A stretch of DNA of 64,000 nt from an uncultured Clostridia bacterium (GCA_944364615.1 CALVWF010000007.1:1-64000), one strand, 5' to 3'; positions 1 to 8,810 are shown, counted from the first letter of the stretch. Program-made: numbers and translations. Notes: generated by a model not told the origin, from the sequence alone.

Positions 1-32
1 TACTTCTTTTGCTTTTGCCCTTTTTTTGCCAT
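1..32 (-). CDS. IS3-family transposase OrfA, N-terminal fragment (partial)
   Basis: The minus strand reads ATG at 32-30, and the visible protein is MAKKGQKQKK, leaving the window in frame. OrfA proteins of IS150-type elements typically start with a very similar MAKKGQKF sequence before their helix-turn-helix domain. A strong ribosome binding site (GGAGGTG, complement of 41-47) lies nine bases upstream. Only ten codons are visible, so whether the transposase is intact is unknown. Confidence 0.65.
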   Translation of the reverse strand, partial: MAKKGQKQKK

Positions 33-74
33 AAAATATGCACCTCCAAAAGTGTCTAACTTTTGGGGTGCACA
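1..74 (-). mobile_element. End of an IS3-family (IS150-type) insertion sequence, cut by window edge
   Basis: Read on the minus strand, 74-53 is TGTGCACCCCAAAAGTTAGA followed by CA, which matches the usual terminal inverted repeat of IS150-group IS3 elements (a TG start, then a CCCCAAAAGTTAGACA core). Right after it comes a ribosome binding site and the first codons of an OrfA-like protein. The rest of the element and its other end lie left of the window, so the target duplication cannot be checked. The IS is transcribed away from murC. The family assignment rests on the terminal repeat and the first ten residues only. Confidence 0.75.
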
Positions 75-129
75 TCATTTCTGCGGGTGTTTTTTAATCT
101 TCGGGCAGATGCTCGTCAAAATTCGGACG

Positions 130-441
130 ATTTGCACAGTACGGGAAAGTGAAGACTGCCGTCCGTACAAATAACTGTCTCAGACTGCGGTTTAAAAACC
201 TTAACTACCGTTTAAATGGTAAAACCGTCACAATACGGTTTTTTACACATGATTTACTAACCGCCTGCGCAGTACAGGAAAGTCGAAAATGCCTGCACGC
301 CAATGCTGAACAAGCAATTTTCGAAACTTGTGTAATGCGTTCAACCACATCGTAAACAGCAAAGTTGCCACAACACGGAAAGTTTTTTCGGTAACCTTGT
401 TCACCAATTTTCAGCATCGCCTGCGCAGTACAGGAAAGTCG
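130..441. repeat. Direct repeats, 24-bp exact pair plus degenerate copies
   Basis: Bases 262-285 and 418-441 are identical over 24 bp (core GCGCAGTACAGGAAAGTCG), with starts 156 bp apart. Two weaker copies with the same ACgGGAAAGT core lie near 130-150 (GCACAGTACGGGAAAGTG) and 366-383 (CCACAACACGGAAAGT). The copies are 50-130 bp apart with unlike sequence between them, so this is not a CRISPR array. No convincing gene lies in 75-471. The repeats sit between the IS end and the 3' end of murC and may be a family of dispersed intergenic repeats. Confidence 0.6.
221..245. terminator. Short hairpin with T run
   Basis: AAAACCGT, loop CACAAT, ACGGTTTTTT. The stem is seven to eight base pairs. A T run follows on the plus strand and a shorter one on the minus strand, so it could end murC transcripts (minus) or transcripts coming from the left. 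Confidence 0.45.
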
Positions 442-471
442 CAACGCAAACCATGCAAATGACGGTGATGT

Positions 472-1821
472 TTAATGGGGGACGGAAATGTCTTTTAGCC
501 GTGCAAAAATCTCTTCGCCCAGTTTGTAAACGTTTCCCGCTCCCAGTATAAGCACAGCGTCAAACGCTTTAATGTTTTGAGTTACAAGACTCACCGCCTC
601 GTTGAAGTCTTCGGCAAACAAAACTTTTGTGCGCCCTTTAAGCAATCGGTAAAGGCGACGGCTGTCACCCCCTCTGATGTAACTTTCACGAGCAGAATAC
701 ACAGGTAAAAGCACTACTTCGTCCGCTTGGGCAAGACTGGTAGCAAATTGTCCTGCAAGAGCCTTAGTCCTGCTGTACGTGTGCGGTTGAAATACCGCCA
801 ATATCTTTTTATAGCCGCAGTCACGGGCGGTGCTTAAAGACGCCGAGATTTCCGCAGGGTGATGTGCGTAGTCTACGATTGTTTTAACGGGAGCGTCGCA
901 AATTTCCGTCCAACGTCTGTCCGTTCCCGTAAATCTTGCTATCGCGTGACTGCACTGCAATAAAGGCAGTCCCAACATGTCACAAACGCTCATTACCGCA
1001 AGACTGTTGTAAACCTGATGGTGTCCGGCAACTCCGAGACGCACTTCCACTTTATCCCCCGCTCCCGTAAAAGTGTATTTGTACCGTCCTTTACCGTACA
1101 GCGTCACGTCCTCTGCCCTGTAGTGACCTTTTTCAATGCCGTAAGTCACGGCATTGGCGATATATGACGCAAATTTGTCATCGGCATTGACCAGCACCTT
1201 GTCCGCACCGTCACAAAACTTTTTAAATGCCCTGTAAACATCCTTCAGACCGCTGTAACAGTCCGGATGGTCGTACTGTACGTTGAGCACGACTGCAACG
1301 GAAGGTTTTAATTGCAAAAAACTGCGCCGGAACTCACAGGCTTCGGCAACGGCAAGCGTTCCGCCTCCCATATAATTGCCGTGAATGTGGTTGCTGATAC
1401 CGCCTATAAACGCAGTGTGCACAACCGACAGACTGCACAAAACATGGCTGAGCATGGATGTAACCGTGGTTTTGCCGTGCGTGCCCGCAATCGCTACGCT
1501 CTTTTCAAAGGAATTGACGATTTCCCCCAGAAATTCGCTTCGGGGAATTACCCTTACACCGCACTTCCGTGCGACCTGCAACTCCGCGTTGTCCTGCGAT
1601 ACAGCCTGAGTATACACCACCAGTTGCGCTCGTCCAACGTTGGAAGACTTGTGACCTATGTAAACGGTGGCTCCCTTGCTTCGCAACATACGGGTAATGT
1701 CGCTTTCCTCCCTGTCGCTGCCGCTTACTTCTATTCCGTGGTCAATACAATACAGCGCAAGCGCGCTCATTCCTATTCCGCCAATACCTACAAAATGAAT
1801 GTATTTGTACCTTATGTTCAT
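472..1821 (-). CDS. murC: UDP-N-acetylmuramate--L-alanine ligase
   Basis: Cytoplasmic Mur ligase that joins L-alanine to UDP-MurNAc using ATP, the first amino acid step of peptidoglycan stem-peptide synthesis. The 449-residue protein has the full family layout: an N-terminal UDP-binding Rossmann motif (HFVGIGGIGMSALA, residues 9-22), the ATP-binding loop GTHGKTT near 113, the central EACEFRRSFL segment and the C-terminal DYAHHP motif. Length is normal for MurC. The ATG at 1821 has no clear ribosome binding site; a promoter-like -10 box lies six to eight bases upstream, so the message may be leaderless. The gene stands alone, with spoVG divergent on its 5' side. Confidence 0.95.
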   Translation of the reverse strand: MNIRYKYIHFVGIGGIGMSALALYCIDHGIEVSGSDREESDITRMLRSKGATVYIGHKSSNVGRAQLVVYTQAVSQDNAELQVARKCGVRVIPRSEFLGEIVNSFEKSVAIAGTHGKTTVTSMLSHVLCSLSVVHTAFIGGISNHIHGNYMGGGTLAVAEACEFRRSFLQLKPSVAVVLNVQYDHPDCYSGLKDVYRAFKKFCDGADKVLVNADDKFASYIANAVTYGIEKGHYRAEDVTLYGKGRYKYTFTGAGDKVEVRLGVAGHHQVYNSLAVMSVCDMLGLPLLQCSHAIARFTGTDRRWTEICDAPVKTIVDYAHHPAEISASLSTARDCGYKKILAVFQPHTYSRTKALAGQFATSLAQADEVVLLPVYSARESYIRGGDSRRLYRLLKGRTKVLFAEDFNEAVSLVTQNIKAFDAVLILGAGNVYKLGEEIFARLKDISVPH

Positions 1822-1827
1822 ATACTA

Positions 1828-1859
1828 AATATATGTGAACGTCGCCGCTATTGTGTCAA
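1828..1859 (-). promoter_or_regulatory. Possible murC promoter, leaderless arrangement
   Basis: On the minus strand there is TTGACA (1859-1854), and about 18-20 bases on CATATA or TATATT (1835-1828). The murC ATG follows six to eight bases after the -10, so transcription would begin at or just before the start codon. The spacing is longer than ideal, so this is tentative. Confidence 0.4.
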
Positions 1860-1944
1860 AAAGCAATTAAATAATAAAGCAAAACTCTAAACCCTGTCCT
1901 GACAACAAAAAAAAGACTATTTCAACATTTTTTATGCCAAAACA

Positions 1945-1972
1945 GTTGCAATTATATTCTAAACATTATAAT
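1945..1972 (+). promoter_or_regulatory. Possible spoVG promoter
   Basis: TATAAT at 1967-1972, with GTTGCA/TTGCAA 15-16 bases upstream at 1945-1951. The -10 is a perfect match, while the -35 and spacing are weak. The region is very AT-rich. No clear SigH-type (AGGA/GAAT) promoter was seen. Confidence 0.4.
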
Positions 1973-2005
1973 ATATAGTTATACAACGGATAAAGAGGTG
2001 GGAGA

Positions 2006-2281
2006 ATGACTATTACAGATGTTAAAGTTCGACTGCTGACTGAAAACGACAAGTTGAAAGCGGTCGCATCGGTTACATTTGACGAGTGTTTCGTGATACA
2101 CGACATCAAGGTAATCGGAATCAGCGACAGTTTGTTTATCTCGATGCCCAGCCGAAAGGGCAAGGACGGACAATTTAAAGATATTGCTCATCCTATCAAC
2201 GCAGAAATGCGCGAAAGGCTTTCCAACGAAATACTCAAAGAATATAAACTGCTTGTCGCTCAGCAGGAAAATCAGATTTAA
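2006..2281 (+). CDS. spoVG: Septation regulator SpoVG
   Basis: Small RNA/DNA-binding regulator. In Bacilli it influences septation during sporulation and several virulence or capsule genes. The 91-residue protein begins with the typical MxITDVKVR strand and keeps the family signature FVIHDIKVI (residues 31-39), the MPSRK loop (about 51-55) and the DIAHPIN motif (about 63-69). Length is normal. The start is supported by GAGGTGGGAG five bases before the ATG. The gene is monocistronic, ended by a strong terminator about 70 bp downstream. SpoVG also occurs in non-sporulating bacteria, so it does not prove endospore formation. Confidence 0.95.
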   Translation: MTITDVKVRLLTENDKLKAVASVTFDECFVIHDIKVIGISDSLFISMPSRKGKDGQFKDIAHPINAEMRERLSNEILKEYKLLVAQQENQI

Positions 2282-2350
2282 ACGCAAAGTAAAAACGTAT
2301 CGGCACAGTAAAACATATATAAAAACACTGAAAGTCTTTTAGGGTACATT

Positions 2351-2388
2351 AAACGGCTGACTGCAATCGCAGTCAGCCGTTTTTTATT
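2351..2388 (+). terminator. Rho-independent terminator of spoVG
   Basis: CGGCTGACTGC, loop AATC, GCAGTCAGCCG, then TTTTTTATT. The stem is a perfect 11 base pairs. Confidence 0.9.
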
Positions 2389-2507
2389 ATAACTGTTTAA
2401 CTTTAAATGTTGTTTAAGTGTTTGCAAACGTAAATGCGTATAGAGTAAATACAAAGCCGAAATTTACATCGGTACTAAGTTTCCGATACCGATTGATAAA
2501 AAGACAA

Positions 2508-3650
2508 TCAGTTTTTCGGAGTGCGGTTTTTAGGCGGCGGCGCGCCGTTGAAAGACAGGTAGGAGCACTTTATTCCCGCATTGAACAGAGGACGTTTTTT
2601 GTCGGCACGTCTTCCGAAACACCTTTCGAATTTTTCAAAAGGGGTAAGGAAATAAAAGTTCCAGTTGTCCAGTTTCCTGTAAACCCTGCCCATTGCGCAG
2701 GCGATTTCCTCTACTTGTTTTAAATCGCCGAGACGCTGTCCGTAAGGCGGATTGCTGATATTGACTCCGTAACCGCGATTGTCGTAAAACGTTGTAGCGT
2801 CCGCCGTGGTAAACGTAATGTATTTTTCCACGCCGGCACGTCTTGCGTGAAATCGTGCCGTTTCAATCGCTTTGCCGTCGATGTCGCTTCCGTACACCTG
2901 CAGATCACGGTGTTTTACGCCGTCACGTGCACGCTCGATACAACGCTCGTGCAACTGCAACGGAAAACACTTCCAGTGAAGATAATCGAAGTCCCTGTTG
3001 ACGCCGGGAGCGATGTTGAGCGCTTTGATACAACATTCGATGGGTAAAGTTCCGCTTCCGCAAAACAAATCGGTAAATATCTTGTCCCCGCGCCAGTACG
3101 ACAGGTCTATAAGCGCAGCCGCGGTAGTTTCCTTTAACGGAGCGGAATAGGCAAGAGTTCTGTAACCGCGTTTGTGCAGCCCTGCTCCGCTGGTGTCTAT
3201 GTTTACCTCGGCAACGTTGTCGGTAATGTCTATTTCCACTACCGTGACGCTTCCGTTTTCCTCCACAGTGCGGTGCAATACGTCCCTTAACTTGGTAACG
3301 ATGGCTTTTTTTGCCACTCCCTGAACAGAGTGATGAGCGAACAACTTGCTTCTTACGGTTTTTGCAACTACGTTTATAACCGAACTGTCGTCAAGATAGT
3401 TGTGCCAGTCCGCCGAATATACGCCGTCGTACAATTCGTCAAATGTTTCGGAGGGAAACCGTGCAACGTTTATAAGCACCCTTTCGCCGCTTCGCAGAAA
3501 AATGTTCAACATTGCCACGTCTTCCCAGTCGCACTGCGGAATACGTATGCGCCCGTTTACCGCAGGCAATTCGGGATATCCCAGTTGAACAAGTTGCCTT
3601 TTTACAACGGCTTCTATTCCCGTTGCGCAGGGAACAAGAATATCGAACAT
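2508..3650 (-). CDS. THUMP-domain rRNA methyltransferase (YpsC/RlmL type)
   Basis: Probable SAM-dependent methyltransferase of 23S rRNA guanine-N2 (RlmL/YpsC family, often labelled N6-adenine DNA methylase). The 380-residue product has an N-terminal ferredoxin-like/THUMP RNA-binding half (about 1-155) and a C-terminal Rossmann methylase half. That half holds the SAM motif FTDLFCGSGTLPIE near 195-208, an acidic YGSDIDGKAIETA strand, and the catalytic NPPYG motif near 305. I chose the ATG at 3650 because AAGGAG lies six bases upstream; a longer reading from 3671 would include the ribosome binding site. The 3' end is near a spacer with no gene. The exact target base is inferred from the family. 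Confidence 0.85.
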   Translation of the reverse strand: MFDILVPCATGIEAVVKRQLVQLGYPELPAVNGRIRIPQCDWEDVAMLNIFLRSGERVLINVARFPSETFDELYDGVYSADWHNYLDDSSVINVVAKTVRSKLFAHHSVQGVAKKAIVTKLRDVLHRTVEENGSVTVVEIDITDNVAEVNIDTSGAGLHKRGYRTLAYSAPLKETTAAALIDLSYWRGDKIFTDLFCGSGTLPIECCIKALNIAPGVNRDFDYLHWKCFPLQLHERCIERARDGVKHRDLQVYGSDIDGKAIETARFHARRAGVEKYITFTTADATTFYDNRGYGVNISNPPYGQRLGDLKQVEEIACAMGRVYRKLDNWNFYFLTPFEKFERCFGRRADKKRPLFNAGIKCSYLSFNGAPPPKNRTPKN

Positions 3651-3669
3651 AACTACTCCTTGTAGTAAC

Positions 3670-3705
3670 AAACCGAAAGAAACATCACGGTTTCTTTCGG
3701 TTTTT
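3670..3705. terminator. Terminator hairpin after the M32 peptidase gene
   Basis: A perfect 14-bp stem AAACCGAAAGAAAC / GTTTCTTTCGGTTT with a six-base loop. On the minus strand it lies just after the M32 peptidase stop and just before the methylase ribosome binding site, so it likely separates the two genes. The T run is longer on the plus strand. Confidence 0.65.
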
Positions 3706-3714
3706 AAATTTAAT

Positions 3715-5217
3715 TCAGTCTGCGTTGTACAGATCGGAATACTTTTTTATCAGATATTCCACATAATAATCGGGATTAAAGTCTTCCCCTGTGGCAATAC
3801 GCAATATTTCCTTGGGATACTTGGAATCGCCGTATCTGTGTACGCGCTCTTTCAACCATTTGTTTATTTCAAACGTGCTTCCCGAACGAATACATTTGTC
3901 CACATCGATGTCGCTTGACATCTTGGCGTACAATTGAGAGGCAATCGCCGAACCTAACGCGTAAGTCGGGAAATAGCCTATATTTCCGTAAGCCCAATGA
4001 ACGTCCTGCAACACCCCTGACGAATCGTCGGGAGGGGTAATACCGAAATATTCGTAAAACAGTTTGTTCCAGTATTCGGGAAAATCTTCCACCTGCAAAT
4101 TACCGTCAATGAACTCGCGTTCCATTTCGTAGCGAAGCATTATATGTAACGGATAGGTCAATTCGTCCGCGTCCACCCTGATAAAAGAGCATTGCGCTTT
4201 GTTGACGTGTTTGTAAAAATCCGTTGCTGTAATGCCTTCGAGTTGCTCGGGGAAGGTCTGTTGCAGACGCGGAAAATGCGTTTGCCAGAATGCAAGACTG
4301 CGTCCTATGATGTTTTCGTAGAAACGCGACTGACTTTCGTGCAAGCCGAGACTGGCACCGCCGCAACACAGGGTTTCGTTCAGACATTTGTCCTGTTGCT
4401 GTTCGTACAGTGCGTGTCCCGTTTCGTGAATGGCGGAAAAAATTGCCGATTCCACCATTTCGGGATAGTAATGAACAGTTATACGCACGTCGTCGGTACC
4501 GAATCCGCTGGTAAAGGGGTGCTCGCTTTCCTTCATAACTCCCCTTGTCTTGTCAAAACACATTACATCGCGTATGTATTCGCAAAACTGCTTCTGCCTG
4601 CCTGCGTCAAATTGCTTGCCCACGAAACTGTCGTTGTATTTCAGTTTCTTTCTTACCGTCTCTTTTACAAAAGGTACAAGTTTTTTTCGCAACAAATCGA
4701 AAAATGCGTCGTACTCCTTGGTGGTATATTGCGGTTCGTAATTGTCCAGCAACACGTCGTAGCCTTTAAGAGTGTCCGTTTCCAACCACTTGCACAGTTT
4801 CTTGTTGAACAGGACTATTTCTTTAAGTACCGGCAGAAACAAGCGGAAATTTCCCGTCTGCTTTGCCTTGACGTACACGGGATAAGACTTGTTGAGCAAC
4901 TGCTGATAACCTATATACTCATCCTTGGGAATATTTTTCAACTGGCTGAGTTCTTTTTTTATTTTTTCCACTTCGTGAGCGGTAACTTCGTCCAGTTTGT
5001 CCCTTTCGGCATACAGTTTTTCAACGCATTTAACGTACTTTTCGTCCGTCTGAATACGGTAACTTTCCTCGGTAATGACCTCCAACTGTCGGGAGGTGTT
5101 TTCCACGCTTCCGTCGGGTGCTTCCGTTTGCAGATCCCACGACGAAATAAAGTTAACGTATTTGTAGGCAAGTATCTTGCGACGGTACTGCTTGTATAAA
5201 TTCAAAGTATCAGTCAT
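3715..5217 (-). CDS. M32 family metallocarboxypeptidase (carboxypeptidase Taq type)
   Basis: Zinc-dependent exopeptidase that removes C-terminal residues from peptides in the cytoplasm. The 500-residue protein has the M32 signature HETGHALYEQQ with zinc ligands H264 and H268 and catalytic E265, followed by the expected ESQSRFYEN segment. The length fits the family. The ATG at 5217 overlaps the end of the upstream ATPase gene (ATGACTGA, eight shared bases) and has GAGG upstream, so translation is probably coupled. It is the last gene of a tsaD, ATPase, peptidase run. No signal peptide is seen. Confidence 0.9.
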   Translation of the reverse strand: MTDTLNLYKQYRRKILAYKYVNFISSWDLQTEAPDGSVENTSRQLEVITEESYRIQTDEKYVKCVEKLYAERDKLDEVTAHEVEKIKKELSQLKNIPKDEYIGYQQLLNKSYPVYVKAKQTGNFRLFLPVLKEIVLFNKKLCKWLETDTLKGYDVLLDNYEPQYTTKEYDAFFDLLRKKLVPFVKETVRKKLKYNDSFVGKQFDAGRQKQFCEYIRDVMCFDKTRGVMKESEHPFTSGFGTDDVRITVHYYPEMVESAIFSAIHETGHALYEQQQDKCLNETLCCGGASLGLHESQSRFYENIIGRSLAFWQTHFPRLQQTFPEQLEGITATDFYKHVNKAQCSFIRVDADELTYPLHIMLRYEMEREFIDGNLQVEDFPEYWNKLFYEYFGITPPDDSSGVLQDVHWAYGNIGYFPTYALGSAIASQLYAKMSSDIDVDKCIRSGSTFEINKWLKERVHRYGDSKYPKEILRIATGEDFNPDYYVEYLIKKYSDLYNAD

Positions 5218-7618
5218 TTGCCTTCCTCTTCTTGTCGACGGCATTAATTATCAACTTGCCGCAGACGATAAGCACTGCCATTACCAAAGCATTGACGGCA
5301 ATGAACACGATCGCCTCTTGTGGAATGCCCACGTACATGGGTTTGACCTCGCCTTTTCCCAAAAGCATGCTTACGAACTGCAACAGTATCGGGAACAAAG
5401 CAAAGCATCCGACGGTACCTGCCGTACCGATAAAGCCAATACCGACGTTGATCCAACTGTACGGATAAAGCAAAATCCACAAAGCAAGCACGCCTGTCGC
5501 CGTCATCGAGAACATTGCAACGGTAGTTATCTGCTGAGCGTTACCTGCTATTCCCGTGACGGAAGCAAATGCGTAAGTCATCGCCACAGACAAGAACATC
5601 GCAATGCCGCTCGGCAAAGTGCTCTTTAAAGTGTTTACTATAAACTTGCCTCTGATTATATTCTTGTTGGGTTTCAAAGCCAACAGGAAAGAGGAAATAC
5701 CTATTACGAAAAATTCCAATGCGTACAGATTTTGCGCTTCGAACGGGTAAGCGTACTGGGGCAAGAAGAACAGCAAAATAGTTGTCAGGATCGTCATCGA
5801 CGTCTTCATCAAAAACAGCGAACTGCTGTTCTGAATGTTGTTGACTACCTGACGACCTTCCGCAACAACGTTGGGCATGGATCCGAATTTGTTGTTCTGC
5901 AATACAAGGTGCGCCACACTGCGAGCCGCATCGGTACCGCATCCCACAGAAATCGCGCAGTCGCTTTCACGCATTGCAAGAATATCGTTGACGCCGTCGC
6001 CTGTCATTGCAACGGTACGTCCCTTTGCTTTCATTGCCTTTACAAGCACTGCCTTCTGATTGGGGGTAACTCTGCCGAATACTGTATATTTGTCTGCTAT
6101 TTCAGCCACCTGTTCGTCCGTCATTCCGTCAAGTGAAATGTATCTGTCGGCATTTTCCACGCCCACTTTTCCGGCAATAACGGAAACGCTCAGCGGGTTG
6201 TCGCCGCTGATGACCTTGACTTCGACATTGTTTTCTTTAAACCATCTGACAATTTCCACCGCGTCGTCACGCAAAGTGTCCTGCAAAGCCACAACTGCAA
6301 TGGGGACAAGTTTTTCCACCTTGTCATCTTTGATTGCCGAATTGCTGTGCGCCACCGTGAGCACACGCAATCCCTTGGACATCAGATCATTGCACAACGA
6401 CAGATATTTTTCCGACGGATTTTTTATCATAAATTCGCCTGCTCCGACGGCTATCGTACCGACGCCTTTAAGAGTTGCGGCACTGAATTTTCTTGCAGAG
6501 GAAAAAGCGAGCACCGATTCCGCCTCGATGGCGTTGTCGGTAGTAAAGCGTTTCTTCAACGCCTTGGCGGTAAGATTGTCGTCCTTGGTGGCAAGAACTT
6601 CAGAGGCAATCAATTGCTCCACGTCTCCGAATCTGTCGTCGAGAATTTCCAGGTTTTCCACCGTCATAGTACCGTCGGTGATCGTACCCGTCTTGTCCAT
6701 GCACAGCGTATCGACGCGCGCAAGCATTTCTATACAGTACAGTTCGCGCACAAGCACCTTGCGTCTGGACAACTTGATGACTCCCACCGCAAGCGCAACG
6801 CTTGTCAGCAATACCATTCCGCTGGGAACCATACCTATCATCGAACCGGACGCGCTCTTTAACGCTTCCTGCCAGGAGGAAAGTATTGCGTTGTTTTTCA
6901 AAAAGGTTGCAAGTCCCAGGGGGAAAATTATCCAACTTATCACTTTGATAATGGATGTTATAGAACGCATAAGTTCGGAATTGGGCTTTTTAAACTTTTT
7001 GACTTCGGCGGACATCTGTTGAATGTAGTTGTCTTTACCCACCTTTTCAACACGGTAGACGCAACTGCCCGACACCACGTAAGAACCGGCGAACAACTCG
7101 TCTCCCGCCTTTTTCTTGACGGGATCGCTTTCTCCTGTCAGCATGGATTCGTCCACTTCCGTTTCGCCTTCGACCACCTTGCCGTCTGCGCATATCTGCT
7201 TGCCCTGCGACAGTCTGACAATATCGTCAATTACAATCTTGTCGGTGTCAACGGTAATTTCCTTGCCGTCACGGATTACGTCGGCAGTCGGCTGATTGAC
7301 AAGCGACAACTTTTCTATCGCAAGTTTTGAACGGATTTCCTGAAAAATGCCAAGCGCGGTATTTGCAAGTATTACCACGAAGAAAAACATGTTTTCTATG
7401 CTCTGGCAAATGAGCATCAGTATAAAAATAATGATACCCAAAAGGTTGAAAAAGGTAAAAATATTGCTGGCAAAAATAGCAAGATAAGATTTACCTACGA
7501 CTTTTTTTATGTAATTGGTCTGTCCCGCTTCGGTGCGTTCTCTGACCTGCTGAGCGTTGAGTCCGACATTCGCGTCGGCTTGGACACGCTCGACTTGCAC
7601 AGTGGATTTTTTCATCAT
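5210..7618 (-). CDS. P-type cation-transporting ATPase (CtpE-like)
   Basis: Integral membrane ion pump driven by aspartyl phosphorylation. The 802-residue protein shows every P-type landmark: TGES actuator loop at 161-164, phosphorylation motif DKTGT with D308, and the hinge TGDGVNDILAM (about 550). There are two membrane segments before the actuator domain (about 48-90), two between it and the P-domain (about 222-285), and six at the C-terminus. The C-terminal half resembles the CtpE group, linked to calcium uptake in mycobacteria, so calcium is a likely but unproven substrate. No heavy-metal-binding N-terminal domain is present. Two adjacent ATG codons (7618, 7615) follow GGGGGAG; the second has better spacing. 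Confidence 0.85.
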   Translation of the reverse strand: MMKKSTVQVERVQADANVGLNAQQVRERTEAGQTNYIKKVVGKSYLAIFASNIFTFFNLLGIIIFILMLICQSIENMFFFVVILANTALGIFQEIRSKLAIEKLSLVNQPTADVIRDGKEITVDTDKIVIDDIVRLSQGKQICADGKVVEGETEVDESMLTGESDPVKKKAGDELFAGSYVVSGSCVYRVEKVGKDNYIQQMSAEVKKFKKPNSELMRSITSIIKVISWIIFPLGLATFLKNNAILSSWQEALKSASGSMIGMVPSGMVLLTSVALAVGVIKLSRRKVLVRELYCIEMLARVDTLCMDKTGTITDGTMTVENLEILDDRFGDVEQLIASEVLATKDDNLTAKALKKRFTTDNAIEAESVLAFSSARKFSAATLKGVGTIAVGAGEFMIKNPSEKYLSLCNDLMSKGLRVLTVAHSNSAIKDDKVEKLVPIAVVALQDTLRDDAVEIVRWFKENNVEVKVISGDNPLSVSVIAGKVGVENADRYISLDGMTDEQVAEIADKYTVFGRVTPNQKAVLVKAMKAKGRTVAMTGDGVNDILAMRESDCAISVGCGTDAARSVAHLVLQNNKFGSMPNVVAEGRQVVNNIQNSSSLFLMKTSMTILTTILLFFLPQYAYPFEAQNLYALEFFVIGISSFLLALKPNKNIIRGKFIVNTLKSTLPSGIAMFLSVAMTYAFASVTGIAGNAQQITTVAMFSMTATGVLALWILLYPYSWINVGIGFIGTAGTVGCFALFPILLQFVSMLLGKGEVKPMYVGIPQEAIVFIAVNALVMAVLIVCGKLIINAVDKKRKAND

Positions 7619-7694
7619 ACTCCCCCTTTATAAGTTTTAGATATTTACACAATCGGCAAAAGGCGCACCGCATCGCCTTGCCGATAAAATAAAA

Positions 7695-8720
7695 TCAATT
7701 TCTGTGCGGTTTCTGTCCGCGCAACTTCAACGACGGATCAGCCGTGAGGTCGGACGGCGCGAAATTGCCGTCAAGGTACATAAAGTAACCACGCGAAGCA
7801 ATCATTGCGGCATTGTCTCCGCAAAGCGACAGTTTAGGCAGACAGACTCTGTAACCTTTTTGCGACAGTTCGCTTAGTCTCTGACGTATATAGGAATTTG
7901 CTCCCACTCCTCCTGCCACCGCAACAGTAGTGCGTCCCGTACTTTTTAAAGCCTCCGTCGTACGTCTGATAAGTCCGTCCACTGCACATACAGTAAACGA
8001 CCTTGCTATATCCGCGGGATTAATTTCTTCTCCCCGTTGGCGACCGTTGTGCAATGTGTTGATTACAGCCGTTTTCAATCCGCTGTAACTGAAATTGCCG
8101 TTGGGCAACAGAACCGAATGGAAACTGTACCTGTCTTCGCCCTGCTTCTGCAATTCGTCCACCTTGGGACCGCCCGGGTACGGCAATCCCAGAACGCGCG
8201 CCACCTTGTCAAACGCTTCGCCCACCGCGTCGTCTACGGTGGACGCCAGAACATCGTAATTGTCGTAATCTTTTACATCCACTATAGATGTATTGCCTCC
8301 GCTTGTAAGAAGACATATATAGGGCGGTTCAAGATCGGGATAGGTGAGATAGTTGGCACAGATGTGCCCTTCGATGTGATTTACCGCCACAAGCGGTTTG
8401 CCGCACGCTCTGCTCAAAGCCTTGGCAAATGACACTCCCACCATCAGCGCGCCCACAAGTCCCGCTCCGTAGGTTACAGCGATTGCGTCCACGTCGTCAA
8501 GCGTCACGCCTGCCTCTTTCAATGCTTCCCTGTACACCGCGTCTATTACTTCGACATGATTTCGGCTGGCTATTTCCGGAACCACTCCTCCGTACAACTT
8601 GTGGATGTCTATCTGACTGAGCACGATATTAGACATTATTTCCCGTCCGTTGCGTACCACGGCGCATGCCGTCTCGTCACACGAACTCTCTATTGCTAAA
8701 ATAATAACTTCTTTCTGCAT
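7695..8720 (-). CDS. tsaD: tRNA N6-threonylcarbamoyladenosine transferase TsaD
   Basis: Catalytic subunit of the t6A37 tRNA-modification complex (with TsaB and TsaE). It moves the threonylcarbamoyl group to A37 of ANN-decoding tRNAs. The 341-residue protein has the ASKHA fold signatures: AIESSCDETACAVV at the N-terminus, the metal-binding SRNHVE histidine region near 113, GEAFDKVARVLGL in the middle, and CGDNAAMIA near the end. TsaB and TsaE are not encoded next to it here. The ATG lies six bases after a clear -10 box and there is no ribosome binding site, so the transcript appears leaderless. It is the first gene of the tsaD, ATPase, M32 peptidase run. Confidence 0.95.
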   Translation of the reverse strand: MQKEVIILAIESSCDETACAVVRNGREIMSNIVLSQIDIHKLYGGVVPEIASRNHVEVIDAVYREALKEAGVTLDDVDAIAVTYGAGLVGALMVGVSFAKALSRACGKPLVAVNHIEGHICANYLTYPDLEPPYICLLTSGGNTSIVDVKDYDNYDVLASTVDDAVGEAFDKVARVLGLPYPGGPKVDELQKQGEDRYSFHSVLLPNGNFSYSGLKTAVINTLHNGRQRGEEINPADIARSFTVCAVDGLIRRTTEALKSTGRTTVAVAGGVGANSYIRQRLSELSQKGYRVCLPKLSLCGDNAAMIASRGYFMYLDGNFAPSDLTADPSLKLRGQKPHRN

Positions 8721-8726
8721 GTTAAT

Positions 8727-8755
8727 ATGATATATTTTTAACGCAGATTTGTCAA
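8727..8755 (-). promoter_or_regulatory. tsaD promoter, leaderless arrangement
   Basis: Minus strand TTGACA (8755-8750), 17-base spacer, TATCAT (8732-8727), then ATTAAC and the tsaD ATG. Only six bases separate the -10 from the start codon. Confidence 0.75.
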
Positions 8756-8810
8756 ATTGTTACAGGCACCGCAAAAGCAAAAATACAATATTGTGTTAAT
8801 ATAAAGGCTA

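Noticed and set aside
262..441. Possible CRISPR array
   Set aside because: Only two exact 24-bp copies 156 bp apart and irregular degenerate copies; no regular spacer length and no cas genes.
4192..5199. Open frame of 335 codons on the plus strand
   Set aside because: Shadow of the M32 carboxypeptidase.
6060..7022. Open frame of 320 codons on the plus strand
   Set aside because: Shadow of the P-type ATPase; Ser/Thr-rich, with no ribosome binding site.
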